Assembly: GCA_963729195.1 (NCBI GenBank)
Contig: CAVSNF010000030.1
Location: 1-64,000 of the forward strand
Length of the DNA: 64,000 nucleotides
Reading direction: 5' to 3'
From: CAVPTL01 sp963729195
GTDB taxonomy: Bacteria > Actinomycetota > Thermoleophilia > Gaiellales > JAICJC01
Shown here: positions 11,178 through 20,247 of the stretch, piece by piece
Position numbering within the stretch: the stretch's first letter is position 1
Layout of the letters: each line of letters opens with the position of its first letter
The notes under the pieces: model-generated
What the model was told of the DNA's origin: nothing
Databases searched by the model: none
What the model saw: the letters and a program-made list of their open reading frames with translations, nothing else
Made by a program: the position numbers and the translations under genes

Positions 11178-12063
11178 TCACACGCCCAGACGATCGAGCT
11201 CTGACGAATCCCGGCGCCAATGGGGACGCACCCGCACCGTCAGATCCAGCATCACCTGACCGCCGGTGAGCTCCTCCAGATGCCGCCGGGCATCGGTTCC
11301 GATCTGCTTGACCATGCTGCCGCCCTTGCCCACCAGGATTCGCTTCTGCGACTCGGTCTCACAGATCAGCCGCGCCACGATCCGGGTGTGGTGGCGCATC
11401 TGCTCGAACTCCAGCACCTCCACGGCAACCGCGTGGGGCACCTCCTCCCGGGTCAGCCGCAGGGCGGCCTCACGCACGATCTCGGCAGCCCGATCACTCT
11501 CGTTCTGGTCGGAGGTCATCTCGACGGGGAACAGCACCGGCCCCTCCGGGAGCAGCGAGATCAGATCGACCAGCAGCGCGTCCACGCCGTCGCCGGTGAG
11601 CGCGCTGATCGGATGCAGCGAGTGAAACTCGCCCAGCTCTGCCGCCGCCGCGATGGCCGGCGCGATCCCCGCCGGCGCGCATCCCGTCGACCTTGTTCAC
11701 CACGATCACACAGGGCGGGCTTCCCTCCCGCAACACCCGAGCCGCGATGTGGCGGTCGCCGCGTCCGATCGACTCCCGCGCGTTCAGCATCAACACCACC
11801 GCGTCGGCATCGGCAAGCGTCTCGTCGACCGCCCGCTGCATCCGCTCGGTGAGCCGGTCGAACGGTTTCTGGAATCCCGGAAGATCGGCCAGGATCAGCT
11901 GATACCCGTCCCCCGAAACCACTCCCAGGGCGCGCCGGCGGGTGGTCTGAGGCCGGTCGGAGACGGCCACGATGTGCGCGCCCACCAGGTGGTTGACCAG
12001 CGTCGACTTGCCCACGTTGGGCCGACCCGCAAGCGCCACGAACCCCGACCGGTGTTCGCTCAC
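11178..12063 (-). CDS. era: GTPase Era, one frameshift
   Basis: Era is an essential GTPase that helps 30S subunit maturation by binding the 3' end of 16S rRNA. The GTPase domain begins SEHRSGFVALAGRPNVGKST (G1), followed by RPQTTRRR (switch I), ADLPGF (G3; the usual DTPG Thr is Leu) and VNKVDG (G4). The KH RNA-binding domain is present at the end (LVGKGGSMVKQIG). The frame changes near 11680, in a run of G next to DGMRAGG, and continues as APAIAAAAELGEFHSLHPIS. The start is GTG 12063, overlapping the cdd stop as GTGA. The predicted length of about 295 residues is normal. An essential gene with an internal shift points to assembly error. Confidence 0.9.
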
Positions 12064-12452
12064 AGGGTGAACTGCTCGGGCAGGAGCTCCGACAGCGTCG
12101 CCGCCACCACCGCCCCACCGCGGTTGTAGATGACCACCATCTCCGGCGAGAACTCTGCCAGCACCTGCCGGCACGCCCCACACGGCGGCGCCGGCCGCTG
12201 CCCGGCGTGGATCGCGATGGCATCGAAGCTGGTGGCACCGCTGGTCACAGCCGAGAACACCGCCGTGCGCTCGGCACAGCAGGTGAGACCGTAGGAGGCA
12301 TTCTCGACGTTGACACCCGACACCACCTCGCCGTTTGTGAGCCTCAGCGCGGCTCCCACCCGCACTCCCGAGTACGGCGCATGGGCGTTGACACCGGCCG
12401 CTTGGGCCAGCTCGTACAGCGCCAGCTCGTCAGGTGTAGGAGGCCGCACCAC
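12060..12452 (-). CDS. cdd: Cytidine deaminase
   Basis: The enzyme deaminates cytidine and deoxycytidine to uridine and deoxyuridine in pyrimidine salvage. At 130 residues it is the short, tetrameric type. Visible features are the substrate loop VNVENASYG, the zinc and proton-shuttle motif CAERTA (Cys plus catalytic Glu) and the second zinc motif PCGACRQ. The start is GTG 12452 or the adjacent GTG 12449. The stop overlaps the era start by four bases. It follows the membrane pseudokinase gene by 15 bases and precedes era and deoC, a common actinobacterial and Gram-positive order. Confidence 0.93.
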   Translation of the reverse strand: MVRPPTPDELALYELAQAAGVNAHAPYSGVRVGAALRLTNGEVVSGVNVENASYGLTCCAERTAVFSAVTSGATSFDAIAIHAGQRPAPPCGACRQVLAEFSPEMVVIYNRGGAVVAATLSELLPEQFTL

Positions 12453-12466
12453 CCGAACCTTACCGG

Positions 12467-13659
12467 TCAGGAGGGAAGACTCGGGTGGCGCAGGACCACC
12501 GGCCCCGACCTGGGCCTGACCACCACCACGCGCAGGGGCGGGTTGCTGTGCGACGTCGCCGGCGGAGCCGGCGGGGGTGTGACGGTGCGCTTGTGGTGGG
12601 AGCGGTCACGGTCGCCGGAGGAGTGGTCGAATGCCGCTTGTGGTGGCGATGGTGAGGGCGCCGCTTGGGATGCAGGTGCGTGGTCTTGTGATGCGGCGGC
12701 GCGGACCGATGCACGGGCTTGGAGGGCGACCGGGATCGGCGCCGGGTGGGTCACCGGTGGTGTCGGCCGTGTACCGGCGTTGGCGTCGTGGTGAGAGCTG
12801 GTGAGCGTCGTGATACAGGTTGAGCACCGCCAGCAGGAACACCAGCACGGCCAGCACCACCCGCGACCACCGAAACCAGCGGGTCGCCATGATCGGTTGG
12901 ACGCGATCCCACCACGGCACACGATCCGAAGCGATCACCGGGTGGTCGAAGACCCCTTTGACCCCGACCGGCTCGCCCTTGTCTCGGCTTTCGTGTACCG
13001 CGGTGGCCGCGGCCTCGAGCGCGTCGAGGCAATCCGCAAGCGATCCAAACTCCCGGCTCGACGCCGCGCTCGACCCACTCGGTGATCTGCGCAGGCAACT
13101 GCTGCTCGTACACCGTCGCCGAATACAGCCGCGCGATCAGCACCTGACCGTCCTGCTCGGGCCGGAGCATGGCCGGAGCGTCGGGTCGCCCCAGCAACGG
13201 CAACTCAAGGAACGGGGTCGGCCCCGGACCGACACCGAAGTCGGTGGCCTCGGCCACGTCGGTGACGAACCCGCGGGCAGCGACGGCCTCCACCAGCCGA
13301 CCGAATCCCAGCGCCAGCCGGGCGGCGTCGACCGGGCTGGGTCGGCGCATCGCCCGCCACCGCTCCAGCGGCATCCCCAGGCTGGGAGGAAGCACCAGGA
13401 ACGGGTGACCGTTGTGGTCGCCAAAATCCAGTACGCCGATCACCCCGGCGGTGCCGATTCCACACCACCGAGCGACCGTCTCGGACAGCTCCTCGTGACC
13501 CCAGTCACCCGGCAGGAAGACAATCCGCACCTGAGCCGCGCGGCCCGCATGCGTGTCCAAGGCGTCCACCGGCCCGAATGGGCGTGATCGCAGACTGACC
13601 GGGCTGGTGAGATACCGATCGGCGATCACCTCGGCGGTGCTGGTCACGGGCACGGACAT
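12467..13659 (-). CDS. Membrane-anchored protein-kinase-like protein without catalytic motifs, frame-shifted
   Basis: The N-terminal 200 residues follow the plan of a Hanks-type Ser/Thr kinase: ADRYLTSP opening, GVIGVLDFGDHNGHPFLVLP (the HPNIV...pYLVme region), and PLERWRAMRRPSPVDAARLA. The invariant Lys, the HRD catalytic loop and the DFG motif are not there, so it looks like a pseudokinase. After a frame change near 13050 the protein continues through DCLDALEAAATAVHESRD to a single membrane helix (VVLAVLVFLLAVLNLY). After another change near 12790 it has a Pro/Ala/His-rich tail ending at 12467. The total is about 397 residues. It lies directly upstream of cdd. The kinase relation is inferred from the pattern only. 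Confidence 0.5.
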
Positions 13660-13704
13660 GAGCACAACCTACGACGCGCGGCACGTCTCGACACTAGCCC
13701 CGAC

Positions 13705-13725
13705 CGGTCACAAAGCGGTCACAAC
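13705..13725. promoter_or_regulatory. Tandem direct repeat upstream of the pseudokinase gene
   Basis: CGGTCACAA occurs twice, at 13705 and 13716, spaced 11 bases or about one helical turn, in the 85-base gap before the pseudokinase start at 13659. On the minus strand each copy reads TTGTGACCG. The spacing suits a dimeric or tandem DNA-binding site; no factor is known. Confidence 0.3.
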
Positions 13726-13744
13726 TCTGCCCGCAGAAATCCGG

Positions 13745-14531
13745 CTACCCGAGGATCTGGAAGATCGCGGCCGTCACCATCGCCCCCAGCACCCCGCCGT
13801 ACACGACCTCCAGGGTGGTGTGCACGCGGGCTTCGACCCGGGTCTGCACCACCAGCAGCGCCATCACGAACGCCAGCGTCGAGATCAGCACCTGATTGTC
13901 ATCCGCCCTGGGTCACGAACGTGATCGCCGCCCAGCCTCCGAACGCGATCGCGGCGTGGCCGGACGGCAGCCCGCCGCGCAGAGGCGTGCCGCGGGCGAA
14001 ATAGGCCTTGGTCGAGATCACCAGCAGGATCACCACCGCCATCGCGATCACCGTGATGTGCACCGAGGAGTCCTGGACGCTTTGGATCGCGCGCCGGCTG
14101 GGCTGCTGCAGATGCGTTCCGAGCACCAGGTAGGCGACCAGCACCGCGGTCACCGCCGCGACCAGCACCGTTCCGGCGGCGACATCCTTGGCGATCCGAG
14201 CGCGCGGGTCGAACGAGTTGGTGGCCACGTCCAGAGCCATTTCGACGGCGGTGTTGAACATCTCGGCGACAATCACGAACCCCACGGCGAGAATCAGCAC
14301 CAGCATCTCCAGCCGGCTCACGCCGAGCACCAACCCCAGCGGCAGAACGATCAGGGCTGCGCCGAAGTGAAGGCGCATGTTGCGCTGGCTGCGGACGACG
14401 TGGATGACGCCCTCGAAGGCGTTGTTGAAGCTCTGGACGAGGTCACCGGACTCTCGTGCGGCCACCCGAAACGGCGCCGCCCGGCGGGCCCTGCCGGCCC
14501 GGTCCTCTCCGCTATGCAGGTGATACGGCAA
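13745..14531 (-). CDS. Diacylglycerol/undecaprenol kinase (DgkA) fused to a PAP2 phosphatase, one frameshift
   Basis: A membrane enzyme of about 262 residues. The N-terminal half is DgkA-like: SFNNAFEGVIHVVRSQRNMR, then VIVAEMFNTAVEMALD with the catalytic/metal Glu and the NTAVE signature. The C-terminal half is a PAP2 domain: KAYFARGTPLRGG, LPSGHAAIAFG and, after a one-base shift near 13903, TRVEARVHTTLEVVYG. The last carries the His of motif III but Glu in place of the usual Asp. Kinase plus phosphatase of lipid phosphates in one protein suggests a role in undecaprenyl or diacylglycerol phosphate recycling. The start at 14531 overlaps the end of ybeY. The stop is TAG 13745-13747 once the shift is corrected. 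Confidence 0.8.
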
Positions 14532-14938
14532 CGTCTGCCACCTCCTTCACCAGCACATCCTGGCGGTCGAGCATGGCGGTGTCCGAACCTTCGTGGTCGT
14601 AGCCGACCAGATGCAGCGCCGCATGCACCAGCAGCGTCGCCACCGGGGTGCCCTCGTCGGCCGCCACCCGCGGGCAGATGACGACGTCTCCCAGCTGGCG
14701 CGGCAGACCCGGTGCGAGCTCGCCGGCGCCGTCGATCGGAAACGACAGCACGTCGGTGGGCGCCGGCTTGTTGCGATGGGCAGCGTTCAGCTCGGCCATC
14801 TCCTCGGGCGAGACCAGCGCCAGTCCGATATCCCCGTCGCGAATCCCCTCTGCCGCCAAGCGTCGCACTGCAGCACGGCGATCGCGGCGGCCTCGTCGAG
14901 CGTCCAGCCGCTGCGGTTGGAGACCGTGACCGCAACCG

Positions 14939-14942
<4 letters not shown>
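14512..14942 (-). CDS. ybeY: Endoribonuclease YbeY, one frameshift
   Basis: YbeY is a zinc-dependent RNase for 16S rRNA 3' processing and ribosome quality control. The zinc motif HxxxHxxGxDH is present as HAALHLVGYDHEG, and the conserved NKPAPTDVLSFP precedes it. The N-terminus (VTVAVTVSNRSGWTLDEAA) is in another frame and joins near 14870. The start is GTG 14942, overlapping the phoH stop as GTGA. The expected length of about 143 residues is normal. The phoH-ybeY pair is a very widely conserved neighbourhood. Confidence 0.88.
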
Positions 14943-15905
<963 letters not shown>

Positions 15906-15944
15906 GGGTGCATGCTAGTCATTGCACCCGCTGTCACCAGTGAC

Positions 15945-16393
15945 TCAGGAGCCTTCCAGCCGGGCCCGCACCAGCGCTGACGCGGCCCGCCCGTCGGCCC
16001 GCCCGCCGGACGCCTGGGTGACCGCGCCCATGACCTTGCCCATGTCCTTCATGGAACTTGCACCGGTGCTCGGCGATGGCCTCGTCCACCATCGCCTCGA
16101 GCTCGTGCGTCGGTGAGCGCAGCGGGGAGAAACTCGTCGATCACCGCGATCTCGCTCTCCTCCGCCTCGGCCCGATCGGGCCGACCGGCGGCGCGATAGG
16201 CCTCGGCCGCCTCGATCCGCTGCTTGCGCTCCTTCCGCAGCACGGCCTCCGACGCCGCCTGGGAGAGCTCGCCGTCGGGCGCATCCTTCTCAGCCTTCTG
16301 CAGCGCTGCCACCAGCATCCGCAAAGCCCCCACCCGCTGCCGGTCACCGGCTTTCAGCGCCGCTGTGCTCTCGGCTTTGATCTCGTCGATCAT
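15945..16393 (-). CDS. yqeY: GatB/YqeY-domain protein, frame-shifted C-terminus
   Basis: A YqeY-family protein of about 149 residues, related to the tail domain of the GatB amidotransferase subunit; its precise role is unknown. The N-terminus AALKAGDRQRVGALRMLVAA and the ESEIAVIDEFLPAALTDA segment are typical. Beyond that the frame shifts twice near 16105 and 16050, and the family C-terminus continues as ELEAMVDEAIAEHR and MKDMGKVMGAVTQASGGRAD to TGA 15945-15947. ATG 16393 overlaps the mtaB stop (ATGA). Confidence 0.85.
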
Positions 16394-17550
16394 GCCACCA
16401 CCTCCACCAGTTCCCCCTCGGGGCCGCCCACCTCGACCCGGGTGTAATCGGCGGTGTATCCGCCGCCGTTGTGCTCGACCAGCACCAGCTGGCGCGTCCC
16501 CCGCAACGCCAGCCGATGACGCGCGCCCTGCCGGTCGGAGAGGGCTCGTAGCCGGCGGGAACGGTCGGCCTTGACGGCCGGGGGCACCGGATCGCTGGCG
16601 GCGTCCACCGTGTCCGGACGCGGTGAATACCGAAACACGTGCACCTTCGAGAATCCCGCCAGCTCCACCGCTGTCAGCGTGTTCGAAAACGCCGGCTCGT
16701 CCTCGGCGGGGTGACCGACGATCACGTCGGTCGTGAGATTGAGGCCGTCGACCGCTGCCCGCGCCCGTTCCATCCTGGCCAAGAACCCGGCCCGGTCGTA
16801 CCTGCGTCGCATCGCCCGCAGCACGCCGTCGTCGCCGGATTGCATCGGCACATGCAGGTGCGGCGCCACCCGAGGGTGGCTGAACGCCGCCAGCAAGCCG
16901 TCGGTGAGATGGTTGATCTCGATCGAGGACAGGCGCACTCGCTCGATCCCGTCCACGTCGGCCACCGCCACCAGCAGATCCGCCAGTCGCATGCCGGCAG
17001 CGCGATCCCGAAAGCAGCCCAGGTTGATCCCGGTCAGGACGATCTCGCGATGCCCCTGGCCGCTGCGCCGCTGCACCTCTCGCAGCACCGCCTGGGAATC
17101 ACGGCTGCGGCTGGCGCCGCGCACCGCCGGGATCACGCAGTAGCTGCACGAGAACGAGCAGCCGTCCTGCACGCGCACATACGCCCGGGTGCGGGCAAAC
17201 GCCGGCGCGGCACCCGTGCAGGCCAGTGCGCCGACCGCCTCGGCGACGATCTCGGGAGTCGGCTCCGCACGGGCCGCCACCACGGTCACATTCGGCTCCA
17301 GCCCGTCGAACGCGCCCTCCAGGTTGGCGGCACAGCCGGTCACGTACACGCGCTCGGCCGAGCGCGCGGCGCGGCGCACCGCCTTGCGAGACTTGGCCAC
17401 CGCCTCGGAGGTGACACAGCAGGTGTTGACCACCCGGACGGCGGCCGAGTCGGACTCGACGTGACCATCGCCGATCAACCGCTCGCGCACCGCGTGGGCA
17501 TCGGCCAACGACACCTTGCAGCCCAGAAACTCGGTGGCGAAGGTGGTCAC
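16390..17550 (-). CDS. mtaB: tRNA t6A37 methylthiotransferase MtaB
   Basis: A radical-SAM methylthiotransferase that adds the 2-methylthio group to t6A at position 37 of ANN-decoding tRNAs. The 386-residue protein has an N-terminal UPF0004 domain with cluster cysteines (FLGCKVSLADA, VVNTCCVTSEA, YVTGCAAN), a radical-SAM CxxxCxxC (DGCSFSCSYCVIPAVRG) and the family block HVPMQSGDDGVLRAMRRRY. It is intact. The C-terminal region that would be a TRAM domain is short but present. It overlaps rsmE upstream and yqeY downstream by four bases each. Confidence 0.9.
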   Translation of the reverse strand: MTTFATEFLGCKVSLADAHAVRERLIGDGHVESDSAAVRVVNTCCVTSEAVAKSRKAVRRAARSAERVYVTGCAANLEGAFDGLEPNVTVVAARAEPTPEIVAEAVGALACTGAAPAFARTRAYVRVQDGCSFSCSYCVIPAVRGASRSRDSQAVLREVQRRSGQGHREIVLTGINLGCFRDRAAGMRLADLLVAVADVDGIERVRLSSIEINHLTDGLLAAFSHPRVAPHLHVPMQSGDDGVLRAMRRRYDRAGFLARMERARAAVDGLNLTTDVIVGHPAEDEPAFSNTLTAVELAGFSKVHVFRYSPRPDTVDAASDPVPPAVKADRSRRLRALSDRQGARHRLALRGTRQLVLVEHNGGGYTADYTRVEVGGPEGELVEVVA

Positions 17551-18233
17551 CCCAGAAATCCCATCTCCCGCAGGGTCAGGGCGGCGGCCACGATCGCTGC
17601 GGTCTCGGTGCGCAACACCACCGGACCGAATGTGGCAACGGCCACTCCGCGCGAGCGAGCCAGCTCGAGCTCGTCAGCAGAGAAGCCGGGCTCGGGGCCG
17701 ATCAGAAGCGTGGCCGACCGCCGCCCCACGATCCGATCGGCCAGGCCGCCCGAGGCGCCTTCCAGATTGAGCACCACCGCGTCGGGTGAGAGCACATCCG
17801 CGAACCGAGCGATTCCCAGGATCTCCGGCACCCGCGACTGCTTCGATTGTTTGGCGGCAGCCTCGGCCACGCGCTTCCAGCGCTCCATCCGAGCGGGCGT
17901 GAACGAGCCTTTGATCAGATCCGATCGCAGCGCGCCCACTGCGCCGACGCCCAGCTCGGTCAGCTTTTCGACCGCCGCGTCCGAGCGCGCACCAGGTTGT
18001 GCGATCCACACCGTCACCGACGGAGCGCGAGCCACCACCGCCACCTCCTCGATCAAGATCAAGCCCTCGGCGGAAACCCGCGCCATCCAGACGCGGCCGT
18101 CGTGGGCCACCTCGCAAGTATCGCCGACCCGCATGCGCAACACATCCGTCAGGTGGTGGCGGTCGCCCGGCGACAGTTCAGCGACGCCGTCCGACACCCG
18201 CTCGGCGAAGAATCGGTAGCTGTGCCGGCTCAT
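17547..18233 (-). CDS. rsmE: 16S rRNA m3U1498 methyltransferase RsmE
   Basis: A SPOUT-class methyltransferase for U1498 of 16S rRNA. At 228 residues it is slightly short of typical. The N-terminal PUA-like domain (HHLTDVLRMRVGD) is followed by the SPOUT knot with LLIGPEPGFSADELELA and VVLRTETAAIVA. ATG 18233 (MSRHSYRFFAERV) is chosen because it overlaps the prmA stop by four bases; the frame upstream of it has no similarity. It lies in the conserved order dnaJ-prmA-rsmE-mtaB. Confidence 0.9.
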   Translation of the reverse strand: MSRHSYRFFAERVSDGVAELSPGDRHHLTDVLRMRVGDTCEVAHDGRVWMARVSAEGLILIEEVAVVARAPSVTVWIAQPGARSDAAVEKLTELGVGAVGALRSDLIKGSFTPARMERWKRVAEAAAKQSKQSRVPEILGIARFADVLSPDAVVLNLEGASGGLADRIVGRRSATLLIGPEPGFSADELELARSRGVAVATFGPVVLRTETAAIVAAALTLREMGFLG

Positions 18234-18943
18234 CCCGTGCGCATCACCTCGGCCGCCCAGTCGTCGATCTCGACCCGCTCCTGTCCGCCCACCGATTGAG
18301 ACGAGAGCAGGCCCGAGACGATCATCACCTCGGGCAGGTCGGCACGCTCCATCAGCCGCTGGATCAGGTCGAGTTGGAGGTTTGCCAGCCACAGCGGCGC
18401 CGGGGGCAGCGGATCGGTCAGCACGTCCGCTCGCTCGACGGTGAAGCTGACCGCGTTCACGGCTGCGTTATCGGCGGCCGCCGACACCGCCAGCGGATCC
18501 AGGTCGAAGGCCGCCACCGGACCAAATCCCAGCTTCAGCGCCGCGATCGAGAGCACGCCCGAGCCACACCCCAGGTCGAGCAGCGGCTGGGGCGCGAAGC
18601 GCTGCAGAAGTTCGAGAGCGGCCCTGGTGGACGGATGTGCCCCGGTGCCGAACGCCGACCCGGGGTCGATCACCACGGCGATCTCCTCGGCGGCTGACCA
18701 CGGCGGACCGATCCACAGCCCACCGACCCGCACCGGGCGGTGAAACTCGCGCCAGCGCGTCTCCCACCCGGCCTCGACGTGCTGCTCGGTCAGCCCATCG
18801 GCCGGCGGCTGCTCGGCGTAGCCGGACAGCACCACCCCCTCGGGGCCGTCCTCCTGTTCGATGCCGCCCGGGAACCACTCCAACATCTGCAGCAGGGCGG
18901 CATCGGCCTGGTGCGCGTCCACCCGCATCGAGTATCGCCTCAC
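18230..18943 (-). CDS. prmA: Ribosomal protein L11 methyltransferase PrmA
   Basis: PrmA trimethylates L11 using S-adenosylmethionine. The 237-residue protein carries the substrate-loop signature IDPGSAFGTGAHPSTRAALE and the Rossmann motif LLDLGCGSGVLSIAALKLG. The motif-IV segment reads LWLANLQLDLIQ; the usual Asn-Ile is Asn-Leu, still consistent with SAM methyltransferases. It is shorter than the E. coli form because the N-terminal substrate domain is reduced. It overlaps dnaJ and rsmE by four bases each. Confidence 0.88.
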   Translation of the reverse strand: MRRYSMRVDAHQADAALLQMLEWFPGGIEQEDGPEGVVLSGYAEQPPADGLTEQHVEAGWETRWREFHRPVRVGGLWIGPPWSAAEEIAVVIDPGSAFGTGAHPSTRAALELLQRFAPQPLLDLGCGSGVLSIAALKLGFGPVAAFDLDPLAVSAAADNAAVNAVSFTVERADVLTDPLPPAPLWLANLQLDLIQRLMERADLPEVMIVSGLLSSQSVGGQERVEIDDWAAEVMRTG

Positions 18944-20055
18944 CGAAATGCGGCCCGCAGACGGCCGAAGAAGCCGTTGTCACTCGCGTAGGTGGTGTCG
19001 TCGACAGTGCCCTCGAACTGTTTCAGGATCGCGCGCTGCTCGTCGGTCAGCCGCAGCGGTACCAGCACGTTCAACACCACTCGATGGTCGCCCCGCCCGC
19101 GACCGCCCAGCACCGGGATGCCCTTTCCCCGAAGTACCAGCATCTCGTTGGCCTGGGCGCCGGCGCGCACCTCGAGCGGCTCGGGACCGTCGATTGTCTC
19201 GACCGAAACGGTCACTCCCAGCGCCGCCTGGCTGAACGGCAGCTCCAGCACCGACACCAGGTCGTTGCCGTCGCGCTGGAAGCGCGGATCGGACGCCACC
19301 GACACACCCACGTACAGGTCGCCCGGCTGTGCTCCGGGCTCGTCCACATGCCCGCGGTCTGTCAGCCGCATCCGCTGCCCGTCGGCAATGCCGGGGGGAA
19401 TCTCCACCTCGATCGGCGTCCGCACCCGCCGCACCCCGCGCCCTCGGCAGGTCTTGCACGGGTGGGCGATCTTCTGGCCGCGGCCACCGCAGGCAGCACA
19501 TGCGCCGGTCTGAACGAACTGGCCGAAGGCGGTCTGGGCAACATGCTGAACCCGGCCGGCCCCTCCGCAGGTGGGACAGGTCTCGACCGCCGTGCCCGGC
19601 TCGGCACCGACCCCCTCGCACACGTCGCAGGCGGCCACCAGGTCGACCTCCACCGTGCGCTTGACACCAAACGCCGCCTCGACCAGCGTCAGGTCGACCT
19701 CCACCTGGGCGTCGCTGCCCCGGCGCCGGCCTCTGCCCCCGGCGCCACCGAAGATATCGTCGCCGAAGAACGCGCCCAGCAGGTCGCTGAGCGATGAGAA
19801 GTCCATGAACTGCTCGGTGTGCAGCTGGCTCTGGGACACCCCCGCGTGCCCGAAGCGGTCGTACCGGGCGCGGGTGTCGGGGTTACTCAACACCTCATAG
19901 GCCTCGGCAGCCTCGCGAAACTGCTCGCCGGCAGCGGGCTCGGGATTTACATCGGGGTGCAGCTCACGGGCCATCCGCCGAAACGATTTCTTGATGTCGG
20001 CGTCGGTGGCGTCTTGGGCGACGCCCAGCACCTCGTAGTAGTCGCGCTTGGCCAC
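18940..20055 (-). CDS. dnaJ: Chaperone DnaJ
   Basis: A DnaK co-chaperone (Hsp40 type I), 371 residues, intact. The J-domain has HPDVNPEP (HPD motif), followed by a Gly-rich segment (FFGDDIFGGAGGRGR). The zinc domain has four CxxCxGxG repeats: CDVCEGVG, CPTCGGAG, CAACGGRG and CKTCRGRG. The C-terminal substrate domains end at 18940. dnaK and grpE are not adjacent, unlike in the classical hrcA-grpE-dnaK-dnaJ operon; hrcA is 4 kb upstream beyond an inserted block. No CIRCE inverted repeat is seen before it. The small exported-peptide gene ends 44 bases upstream on the same strand. Confidence 0.95.
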   Translation of the reverse strand: MAKRDYYEVLGVAQDATDADIKKSFRRMARELHPDVNPEPAAGEQFREAAEAYEVLSNPDTRARYDRFGHAGVSQSQLHTEQFMDFSSLSDLLGAFFGDDIFGGAGGRGRRRGSDAQVEVDLTLVEAAFGVKRTVEVDLVAACDVCEGVGAEPGTAVETCPTCGGAGRVQHVAQTAFGQFVQTGACAACGGRGQKIAHPCKTCRGRGVRRVRTPIEVEIPPGIADGQRMRLTDRGHVDEPGAQPGDLYVGVSVASDPRFQRDGNDLVSVLELPFSQAALGVTVSVETIDGPEPLEVRAGAQANEMLVLRGKGIPVLGGRGRGDHRVVLNVLVPLRLTDEQRAILKQFEGTVDDTTYASDNGFFGRLRAAFR

Positions 20056-20099
20056 GCGCCGATTGTAGATCGACGCGTGGCGAGCGCTGCCTACTCACC

Positions 20100-20216
20100 T
20101 CACCATTGGTGAAAGCCACGGCCGAAGTGATGGCCGTGATGACTCACCCGCGCAGCAAACAGCGCGAGCGCGGTAACGGCCATGAGCAACGCCGGACGTC
20201 GAGCGATGTACTTCAT
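20100..20216 (-). CDS. 38-residue exported peptide, candidate signalling peptide
   Basis: Too short for usual gene finders. ATG 20214-20216 has a strong ribosome-binding site (AGGAGGG, about 7 bases upstream) and ends at TGA 20100-20102. The peptide begins MKYIARRP (basic n-region), continues with the hydrophobic core ALLMAVTALALFAA and ends with the polar, His-rich tail RVSHHGHHFGRGFHQW. This is the plan of a signal peptide with a cleavable short mature part, or of a single-pass small membrane protein. The gene lies 31 bases after the XRE-TPR regulator on the same strand, the arrangement of RRNPP receptor-pheromone pairs. A metal-binding small protein is an alternative because of the six histidines. 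Confidence 0.6.
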   Translation of the reverse strand: MKYIARRPALLMAVTALALFAARVSHHGHHFGRGFHQW

Positions 20217-20247
20217 CCCATACCCTCCTGAAACCTCGAGAGCGGTG

